Source: Pseudomonadota bacterium (GTDB taxonomy: Bacteria > Pseudomonadota > Alphaproteobacteria > Acetobacterales > Acetobacteraceae). Taken from it: DNA of 6,139 bases. Within the stretch, counting starts at the first letter, position 1. Every line of letters begins with the position of its first letter. The DNA lies in NCBI GenBank assembly GCA_023424475.1, contig JAFADX010000339.1, positions 1 through 6,139 of the forward strand. The letters are read 5' to 3'. The translations under genes and the position numbers were made by a program. The notes under the pieces are model-generated. The model saw only the letters and a program-made list of their open reading frames with translations. It was not told where the DNA came from and did not search any database. This document shows positions 1-4,506 of the stretch, piece by piece.

Positions 1-146
1 CGGGGGGGGGGCGGGGGGGGGCGCGCGTTGGGCGCCGGCCCCGCGGCCTGGCGGGGGGCCGCCGCGGCTTGTCCAGGTTGGCGCTCTGCCCCTGCCTGCG
101 CTAAGTCCCGCCCATCCGCGCCCTTTCGCGCGCCCGGAGATTGCGC
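1..146. other. Non-coding leader with poly-G tract upstream of class I fumarase
   Basis: No credible gene is visible here. The first 21 bases are almost pure G (a run of ten, one C, a run of nine), followed by alternating GC. A GC-rich hairpin can be drawn with arms at about 37-44 and 51-60 (two bases bulged, 6-base loop); it has no following T run, so a terminator role for an upstream gene is only possible. The remaining sequence up to the fumarase start should hold its promoter and 5' leader, but I see no convincing -35/-10 pair. A Shine-Dalgarno-like GGAGA lies at 136-140. Confidence 0.5.
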
Positions 147-1808
147 ATGACCCCTCCGCTCGACGACGCCGCCCCCGCCCGCCCGGCCGGCTTCCGGTAT
201 TCCCCGATGTTCCCGCTGGCCGAGGACACCACGCCCTATCGCAGGCTCGACATCGGCGGCGTCTCGACGATCGAGGTCGACGGCAGGCGCGTGCTCAAGG
301 TGAAGCCCGAGGCGCTGACCGAGCTCGCCTTCCAGGCCTGCCGCGACGTCTCCCACCTGCTGCGCCCGGGGCACCTCCAACAGCTCGCCAACATCCTCAA
401 GGACCCAGAGGCCTCGGCGAATGACCGTTTCGTCGCGCTCGACCTGCTGAAGAACGCGAACATCGCCGCCGGCGGCGTCCTGCCCATGTGCCAGGACACC
501 GGCAATGCCATCGTCTTCGGCAAGAAGGGCCAGCGCGTCTGGGTCGAGGGCGACGAGGAGGAGGCGCTCTCCTTCGGCGTCGCCCGCACCTACACCGAGA
601 CCAACCTGCGCTATTCGATGATGGCGCCGATCACGATGTTCGAGGAGACCAACACCGGCAACAACATGCCGGTCGAGTTCTCCATCATGGCGCAGCCGGG
701 CGAGCACCACGCCGACGAGATGCACCTGATGTTCATCCTCAAGGGCGGCGGGTCGGCGAACAAGACGTTCATGTTCCAGCAGACCCGCGCGGTGCTGAAC
801 AAGCCGAAGCTGCTCGCCTTCCTCGAGGAGAAGATCAAGACGCTCGGCACCTCCGCCTGCCCGCCCTATCACCTGTCGATCGTGATCGGCGGCACCTCCG
901 CCGAGATGAACCTCAAGACGGTGAAGCTCGGCTCGACGCGCTGGCTCGATGCGCTGCCGACCAAGGGCGACACGTCCGGCCACGCCATCCGCGACCCGGA
1001 ACTGGAAGCCGAGATCCACAGGCTGACGCAGAACCTCGGCATCGGCGCGCAATTCGGCGGCAAGTATTTCTGCCATGACGTGCGGGTGATCCGGCTGGCA
1101 CGGCACGGCGCCTCGCTGCCGATCGGCATCGGCGTGTCGTGCAGCGCCGACCGGCAGATCAAGGCGAAGATCACGGCCGAGGGCGTCTTTCTCGAGGAGC
1201 TGGAGCGCGACCCCGCGCACTACCTGCCCGAGCATACCGAGGACATCCTCGGCGGCGAGGTGGTGAAGATCGACCTCAATCGCCCGATGTCGGAAATCCG
1301 CGCGGAACTGTCCAGGCATCCGGTGAAGACGCGCGTCTCGCTGACCGGCACGATGGTGGTCGCGCGCGACATCGCGCATGCCAAGCTGCAGGAACGCCTC
1401 GACCGCGGGGAGGGCCTGCCGCAGTACATCAAGGACCATCCCGTCTACTATGCCGGCCCGGCCAAGACGCCGCAGGGCTACGCCACGGGTTCCTTCGGCC
1501 CGACCACGGCAGGGCGGATGGATTCCTATGTCGAATCCTTCCAGGCCGCCGGCGGCTCCTTCGTCATGCTCGCCAAGGGCAACCGCTCCAAGGCGGTGCT
1601 GAACGCCTGCAGGACGTATGGCGGCTTCTACCTCGGCTCGGTCGGCGGCCCGGCGGCGCGCCTCGCGCGCGACTGCATCCGCAAGGTCGAGGTGCTGGAG
1701 TACCCCGAGCTCGGCATGGAGGCGGTCTGGCGCATCGAGGTCGAGGACTTCCCCGCCTTCATCGTCGTGGACGACAAGGGGAACGACTTCTACGAAGGCC
1801 TTGAGTGA
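147..1808 (+). CDS. fumA: Class I fumarate hydratase (iron-sulfur, FumA/FumB type)
   Basis: Cytosolic TCA-cycle enzyme that reversibly hydrates fumarate to L-malate using a [4Fe-4S] cluster. The 553-residue product has the single-chain class I architecture: N-terminal Fumerase domain (roughly residues 40-340) and C-terminal Fumerase_C domain (roughly 350-550). The three expected cluster cysteines are visible: C115 in PMCQDTGN, C238 in SACPPYH and C332 in SCSADRQ. Other family residues are in place: D117, H320, R407 (VARD), GPTTAGRMD at 451-459, and K477 in AKGNRSK. The length matches the E. coli enzymes (about 548). I start at ATG 147 because GGAGA at 136-140 sits 6 bases upstream; an in-frame TTG at 141 lies too close to that site. 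The stop overlaps the next gene's GTG by 4 bases, so it heads a probable operon. It looks intact. Oxygen sensitivity is known of the class, not seen here. Confidence 0.97.
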   Translation: MTPPLDDAAPARPAGFRYSPMFPLAEDTTPYRRLDIGGVSTIEVDGRRVLKVKPEALTELAFQACRDVSHLLRPGHLQQLANILKDPEASANDRFVALDLLKNANIAAGGVLPMCQDTGNAIVFGKKGQRVWVEGDEEEALSFGVARTYTETNLRYSMMAPITMFEETNTGNNMPVEFSIMAQPGEHHADEMHLMFILKGGGSANKTFMFQQTRAVLNKPKLLAFLEEKIKTLGTSACPPYHLSIVIGGTSAEMNLKTVKLGSTRWLDALPTKGDTSGHAIRDPELEAEIHRLTQNLGIGAQFGGKYFCHDVRVIRLARHGASLPIGIGVSCSADRQIKAKITAEGVFLEELERDPAHYLPEHTEDILGGEVVKIDLNRPMSEIRAELSRHPVKTRVSLTGTMVVARDIAHAKLQERLDRGEGLPQYIKDHPVYYAGPAKTPQGYATGSFGPTTAGRMDSYVESFQAAGGSFVMLAKGNRSKAVLNACRTYGGFYLGSVGGPAARLARDCIRKVEVLEYPELGMEAVWRIEVEDFPAFIVVDDKGNDFYEGLE

Positions 1809-2053
1809 GTGCGACGGCCGCGCGCCGCCTGCCGGCGCGCTACACCCTGCCGGTGACGGGCTTCATCCTCTCGGGGATCATGACCGTCATCATCTCCGGC
1901 ATCTCGACGCTGCTGGCCCTCGGACCCGGCGTCGAGATGCTGGCGCGGTGGCCGCTGGCCTGGCTAACGTCCTGGACGATCGCCTTCCCGACCGTGCTGG
2001 TCGTGCTGCCGATCGTCCGCCGCCTGGTATCCCGCATCGTCGCCGCATCCTAG
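1805..2053 (+). CDS. DUF2798 family two-helix membrane protein
   Basis: Small inner-membrane protein of 82 residues with unknown biochemical function. A basic N-terminus (ARRLPARY) is followed by one hydrophobic segment at about 14-38, a short loop, and a second at about 49-71 ending in VRRLVSR. The SGISTL motif after the first helix, and SWTIAFPTVLVVLPIVRRLV in the second, match my memory of DUF2798. The GTG start overlaps the fumarase stop (GTGA), and GAAGG at 1794-1798 sits 6 bases upstream inside the fumarase gene. This supports translational coupling. Arginines at both ends of the hydrophobic block suggest both termini face the cytoplasm (inference). No link to fumarase chemistry is evident; it may simply share the transcript. 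Confidence 0.85.
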   Translation: MSATAARRLPARYTLPVTGFILSGIMTVIISGISTLLALGPGVEMLARWPLAWLTSWTIAFPTVLVVLPIVRRLVSRIVAAS

Positions 2054-2057
2054 GAAC

Positions 2058-2064
2058 AGGAGGT
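2058..2064 (+). promoter_or_regulatory. Strong Shine-Dalgarno site of the DUF1272 gene
   Basis: AGGAGGT lies 5 bases before the GTG at 2070. It is the closest match to the anti-Shine-Dalgarno consensus in this operon, and it decides the GTG start for the DUF1272 gene. It begins 4 bases after the preceding stop codon. Confidence 0.8.
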
Positions 2065-2069
2065 CTCCC

Positions 2070-2327
2070 GTGCTCGCACTCCGCCCCAACTGCGAATGCT
2101 GTGGCCGGGACCTGCCGCCCGACAGCCGCGACGCCCTGATCTGCTCCTTCGAATGCACCTGGTGCGTGGATTGCGCCGGCACCAGGCTGCCGGGCGGCCT
2201 CTGCCCGAATTGCGGCGGCGAACTGGTGCGCCGCCCCATCCGCCCGGCGGCGAAGCTCGGCAAGTTCCCCGCGGCGACGGAGCGGATCCATCGCCCGGAA
2301 CGCTGCGGCGGGCCGATGACGGCCTGA
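2070..2327 (+). CDS. DUF1272 family cysteine-rich (probable zinc-binding) protein
   Basis: Small soluble protein of 85 residues recognised as DUF1272 by its opening LRPNCECCGRDLPPDS, then ICSFECTWCVDC and CPNCGGELVRRP. Nine cysteines fall in CxCC (8, 10, 11), CxxxCxxCxxC (25, 29, 32, 35) and CxxC (45, 48) patterns. This is the look of a compact treble-clef or zinc-ribbon fold binding one or two zinc ions; the metal is inferred. Function is not established to my knowledge. Family members often open with the same leucine-rich, cysteine-dense block, so the GTG start at 2070 gives a full-length product. The C-terminal part (about 55-85) is basic and lacks cysteines. It sits 16 bases after the DUF2798 gene and about 14 bases before the next candidate start, consistent with one operon. 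Confidence 0.88.
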   Translation: MLALRPNCECCGRDLPPDSRDALICSFECTWCVDCAGTRLPGGLCPNCGGELVRRPIRPAAKLGKFPAATERIHRPERCGGPMTA

Positions 2328-2341
2328 CGGCGCGCCGCGCC

Positions 2342-2626
2342 GTGCCGGACCGCATCCGCCTGACCGGCCTGATCGCCAACGGGTTCCTGGCCGCGGCTTT
2401 CGCGATCCTCGCCTTCGCGCTCGTGATCGAAGGCCGGATGGGCATGGCGCTGTTCTTCATCGCCATCTCGACCACCGCCGGCTTCAACTGGCATGTCATC
2501 CGCAAATCGGCCCAGGTGCTGGCCGCCGAGAGCTGGAAGGTCGCCCAGCTCCAGCAGCGCCTGGCGGAGATCGAACACGACAGGCCGCGCCTGGCCACCC
2601 GCAGCACGGAAGGACCTTCTGCATGA
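2342..2626 (+). CDS. Unrecognised small two-helix membrane protein
   Basis: I do not recognise a family. From the GTG at 2342 the product has 94 residues: a basic start (MPDRIRLTG), a hydrophobic helix at about 8-29, a short GRMG turn, a second hydrophobic segment at about 35-49, then a cytoplasmic amphipathic helix at about 53-80 (IRKSAQVLAAESWKVAQLQQ onward) that could form a coiled coil. Reality is supported by the in-frame ATGA overlap with the RidA gene and by the gap it would otherwise leave in a tight operon. The start is uncertain. No Shine-Dalgarno site precedes the GTG. The only other nearby option in frame is a CTG at 2324 that overlaps the DUF1272 stop. Translation may depend on coupling to the upstream gene. 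Confidence 0.65.
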   Translation: MPDRIRLTGLIANGFLAAAFAILAFALVIEGRMGMALFFIAISTTAGFNWHVIRKSAQVLAAESWKVAQLQQRLAEIEHDRPRLATRSTEGPSA

Positions 2627-3018
2627 CGACGCAACGCCGCCTCATCTCCTCCGGCTCGAAGTTCGAGGAGCAGATCGGCTATTCCCGCGCCGTCGTCGTG
2701 GGCGACGACATCTGGGTGTCCGGCACCACCGGCTACGACTACGCGACCATGACGATCCGGCCGGACGTCGCGTCGCAGTGCGACCAGACCTTCCGCAACA
2801 TCGCCGCCGCGCTCAAGGAAGCCGGCGCCTCGCTCGACGAGGTCGTGCGCGTCCTCTTCATCGTGCCCGACCCGAAGGACTGGGAATCCTGCTGGCCGAT
2901 CGTGAAGAAGTATCTCGGAAAGGCACGCCCGGCCTCGACGCTGATCCACACGGCACTGATGTCGCCCGAGATGAAGATCGAGATCGAGGTCACCGTGCGC
3001 CGCGGCAGCGCCGCCTGA
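2623..3018 (+). CDS. RidA family protein (YjgF/YER057c/UK114)
   Basis: Member of the Rid family of small trimeric cytosolic proteins. The best-known member, RidA, hydrolyses reactive enamine/imine intermediates such as those released by PLP enzymes. The 131-residue product has the expected layout: GDDIWVSGTTG near residues 28-37, a helix with QTFRNIAAALKEAGASLDEVV at about 55-75, then VLFI and the closing KIEIEVTV strand. R102 in ARPAST corresponds to the carboxylate-binding arginine of RidA, and E120 to its glutamate. The stretch between these residues is three residues longer than in E. coli RidA, so this is probably another Rid subgroup; imine deaminase activity should not be assumed. ATG 2623 overlaps the upstream stop (ATGA), with GGAAGGA at 2608-2614 as ribosome-binding site. 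It appears to be the last gene of the fumA operon. Confidence 0.92.
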   Translation: MTTQRRLISSGSKFEEQIGYSRAVVVGDDIWVSGTTGYDYATMTIRPDVASQCDQTFRNIAAALKEAGASLDEVVRVLFIVPDPKDWESCWPIVKKYLGKARPASTLIHTALMSPEMKIEIEVTVRRGSAA

Positions 3019-3097
3019 GGCAAACCACGGCGCCACGCATCGTTACCCTTCGCAGCAATCCTGCCACCGCGCCGCCCCAGGGTCCGCAGAGGCTCCC

Positions 3098-3124
3098 GGG
3101 GACGGGCACACCAGGCCCGTCCCT
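3098..3124 (+). other. Strong hairpin in the leader, just upstream of the ribosome-binding site
   Basis: GGGACGGGC (3099-3107) and GCCCGTCCC (3115-3123) form a perfect 9-bp stem, with a further G-T wobble at 3098/3124 and a 7-base loop. It ends only 3 bases before AAGGAG (3128-3133), the Shine-Dalgarno site of the following gene. There is no T run after it, so it is not a standard intrinsic terminator in this direction. It could end transcription from the RidA side by another mechanism, stabilise the downstream mRNA 5' end, or modulate ribosome access. The structure is seen; the role is unknown. Confidence 0.6.
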
Positions 3125-3140
3125 GCGAAGGAGACATCGC

Positions 3141-3473
3141 ATGACCACCCGCCGAGGCCTGTTCGCCACCCTTCCCGCCCTTGCCGCGGTCGCGGCCGGC
3201 CTCACGCTGCCCGGCACGGCCGGGGCGCAAAGCCTGACCCTGAATTTCGGCCCGCCTCCACCCCCGCCCCATGCACGGCCCATTCCGCCGCCCCGGCGCG
3301 GGCATGTCTGGGAGGAAGGGCATTACAGGTGGAACGGCCGCCGCTACGTCTGGGAAGACGGCCGCTGGATCCGCGCCCGGCGCGGCCGCCACTACGCCCA
3401 GCCCCGCTGGGACCGCGACGGCGACCGCTGGCGCTATCGGCCCGGCCGCTGGACCGGGACTGAGCACGGGTGA
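3141..3473 (+). CDS. Exported YXWGXW-repeat (RcnB-like) small basic protein
   Basis: Predicted secreted or periplasmic protein of 110 residues, function unknown. A signal peptide covers about residues 1-29: TTRR start, hydrophobic core GLFATLPALAAVAAG, and cleavage after AGA, leaving Q30. R4-R5 before GLF resembles a loose twin-arginine motif, so Tat export is possible, though Sec cannot be excluded. A proline-rich linker follows (six prolines at 38-43, then PIPPP). The rest is rich in W, Y, R and G, with YXWGXW-type repeats: WEEGHY (57-62), WEDGRW (71-76), and a degenerate WRYRPGRW at 97-104. Such repeats occur in many small envelope proteins of Proteobacteria, some annotated RcnB-like; a metal-homeostasis role is not shown here. 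ATG 3141 is chosen because AAGGAG lies 7 bases upstream and a signal peptide follows at once. Confidence 0.82.
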   Translation: MTTRRGLFATLPALAAVAAGLTLPGTAGAQSLTLNFGPPPPPPHARPIPPPRRGHVWEEGHYRWNGRRYVWEDGRWIRARRGRHYAQPRWDRDGDRWRYRPGRWTGTEHG

Positions 3474-3475
3474 CA

Positions 3476-3511
3476 GGCCGGCCGGCGGGCTGTACAGGCC
3501 TCCGGCCGCCC
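3476..3511. terminator. Imperfect palindrome between the YXWGXW gene and the VOC gene
   Basis: CGGCCGG (3479-3485) pairs with CCGGCCG (3502-3508). The inner part continues as GG/CC with single mismatches to a self-complementary CTGTACAG core (3490-3497). The dyad begins only a few bases after the stop at 3473. It could be a terminator without a T run, an RNA processing or stability element, or a protein-binding dyad controlling the VOC gene. Which one applies cannot be told from sequence alone. Confidence 0.4.
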
Positions 3512-3531
3512 CCCCGCTTCCAGGATCCGCC

Positions 3532-3939
3532 ATGCGCTTTGCCGTCGACCGCCTCGACCACCTGGTCGTCACCTGCCGCGACGTGACGATCTCGGCATCC
3601 TGGTACCAGCGCGTCCTCGGCATGGAGGTCGAGGAATTCGGCCCCCATCGCCGCACGGCCCTGAAGTTCGGCGGCCAGAAGATCAACCTGCGTCCCGCCG
3701 AGATGACGCAGCAGGAATGGTGGACGGGTGCCGGCGGCGGCGTGCCGGGAACCGAGGATCTCTGCTTCATTGTCACGGTGGACGCCGGGCAGATCGCCGC
3801 GCACCTGCAGCGCTGCGGCGTCGCGATCGAACTCGGCCCGGTCGCCAAGGATGGCGCCCTCGGCCCGATCACCTCGGTCTATTGCCGGGACCCGGACGGC
3901 AACCTGATCGAGATCGCCACCTACGGCGCCATGCCCTGA
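3532..3939 (+). CDS. VOC family protein (glyoxalase/dioxygenase superfamily, GLOD5-like)
   Basis: Cytosolic vicinal-oxygen-chelate protein of 135 residues with two paired beta-alpha-beta-beta-beta modules. Module one has RLDHLVVTCRDV, the helix ASWYQRVLGMEV and the strand ALKFGGQKINL; module two has DLCFIVTV, VYCRDPDGNLIEIATY and a PGTED linker. The pattern resembles GLOD5-like and Salmonella STM3117-type proteins (from memory), whose substrates are not well defined. H10 and E127 sit where metal ligands are expected at the ends of the fold. The usual NLH is NLR here (R54), so the metal site may be altered. ATG 3532 is preferred because AGGA at 3522-3525 is 6 bases upstream and family homology begins at once; the open frame runs further upstream without homology. 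It may be co-transcribed with the preceding gene or have its own promoter in the 58-base spacer. Confidence 0.9.
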   Translation: MRFAVDRLDHLVVTCRDVTISASWYQRVLGMEVEEFGPHRRTALKFGGQKINLRPAEMTQQEWWTGAGGGVPGTEDLCFIVTVDAGQIAAHLQRCGVAIELGPVAKDGALGPITSVYCRDPDGNLIEIATYGAMP

Positions 3940-3945
3940 GCCTCC

Positions 3946-3992
3946 GTTCGGGAGCGCCGGCGCCGAAATGCGCCCACGGCGCCTCTCCGAAC
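3946..3992. terminator. Hairpin between convergent genes, probable bidirectional terminator
   Basis: An outer stem pairs GTTCGG (3946-3951) with CCGAAC (3987-3992). A perfect 7-bp inner stem pairs GGCGCCG (3959-3965) with CGGCGCC (3977-3983), with an 11-base loop and an asymmetric internal loop between the stems. A second small hairpin, CTGAGC/GCTCAG at 3998-4015, overlaps the DUF4332 stop. Lying between two convergent genes, these are good candidates for ending transcription from both sides. Neither has a clear T run. Confidence 0.55.
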
Positions 3993-4011
3993 AGTCCCTG
4001 AGCTCCAAGGC

Positions 4012-4419
4012 TCAGTAGGTCAATGCCCGCGGCAGGTCCTTCGCCGCGGCGATCCAGCCCTCCACCGCCTTCAGCCCCGGCGCCTGGCGCACGAGCTTCT
4101 TCGCCGCGTTCGCCGCCTCGAGCGCCGCATGGAGGTTGTCGGCACGCCGCTGCGCGAGTTCTGGCACCGTATCGACCCCGGCCGCCTCGAGCAGGTCGGC
4201 GTATTCCTCGCCGATACCCTTCACGCGCATCAGATCGGCGCGGTTGGCGAACTTCAGCACCAATGCGTCGGGGATGCCGGTCTTCGCGGCAAGCGTGGCG
4301 CGATCCTTCGGCCCGGCGCAGGCCCTGAGCAGCGCGGCGGTATCCTTGACCCCCGCCTCCCGCAGCTTGTCGCCGTAGACCTTCCCGACGCCCTCGATCT
4401 TCTCGATGTCATAGCCCAT
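4012..4419 (-). CDS. DUF4332 domain protein with helix-hairpin-helix-like motifs
   Basis: Soluble 135-residue protein recognised as DUF4332 from YDIEKIEGVGKVYGDKLREAGV near the start, the mid segment LKFANRADLMRVKGIGEEYADLL, and the end LKAVEGWIAAAKDLP...TY. It carries two helix-hairpin-helix-like turns, EGVGKVYGDKLREAGV at about 9-24 and KGIGEEYADLLEAAGV at about 67-82. This GxG-type turn binds DNA backbone non-specifically in many repair proteins, but DNA binding by this family is not established, so that is inference. The length is normal for the family. I start at ATG 4419 because GAGGAAG lies 6 bases upstream; an in-frame GTG at 4434 lacks a ribosome site. It is convergent with the VOC gene and divergent from fumC across 87 bases. 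Confidence 0.9.
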   Translation of the reverse strand: MGYDIEKIEGVGKVYGDKLREAGVKDTAALLRACAGPKDRATLAAKTGIPDALVLKFANRADLMRVKGIGEEYADLLEAAGVDTVPELAQRRADNLHAALEAANAAKKLVRQAPGLKAVEGWIAAAKDLPRALTY

Positions 4420-4506
4420 GCGGAGCTTCCTCACCTCGATTCGATATCGTCAGGATAGCGTTGCACCCGGCGCGGCGGGCACCAGATTCATGCCGTGGAG
4501 GACGGC
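4420..4506. promoter_or_regulatory. Divergent promoter region between the DUF4332 gene and fumC
   Basis: This 87-base spacer must hold start signals for both flanking genes unless fumC is read from elsewhere. It contains the most AT-rich patch nearby (about 4438-4456), including the 8-base palindrome CGATATCG at 4442-4449. I cannot assign a convincing -35/-10 pair to either direction. The fumC Shine-Dalgarno site GGAGG is at 4497-4501 and that of the DUF4332 gene at 4426-4432 on the minus strand. Confidence 0.5.

Noticed and set aside
78..106. Possible promoter TTGGCG - 17 bases - CTAAGT before the class I fumarase
   Set aside because: The -10 match is poor (two of six), and such matches arise easily by chance. 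Not strong enough to annotate.
2609..2619. Palindrome GAAGGACCTTC covering the Rid gene ribosome-binding site
   Set aside because: The one-base centre leaves no room for a stable loop; the symmetry is likely incidental.
3271..3531. N-terminal extension of the VOC frame upstream of 3532
   Set aside because: It overlaps the exported-protein gene, shows low-complexity Ala/Gly/Pro sequence, and VOC homology starts right at ATG 3532 with a ribosome-binding site.
2050..3872. Long minus-strand open frames (2050-3036, 2739-3872) across the small-gene region
   Set aside because: They run across several well-supported plus-strand genes, show no family motifs and are arginine/alanine/glycine-rich shadows of GC-rich codons.
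4461..4489. Possible fumC promoter starting at TTGCAC with AGATTC downstream
   Set aside because: Weak in both hexamers, and it would place the transcript start within about 10 bases of the Shine-Dalgarno site.
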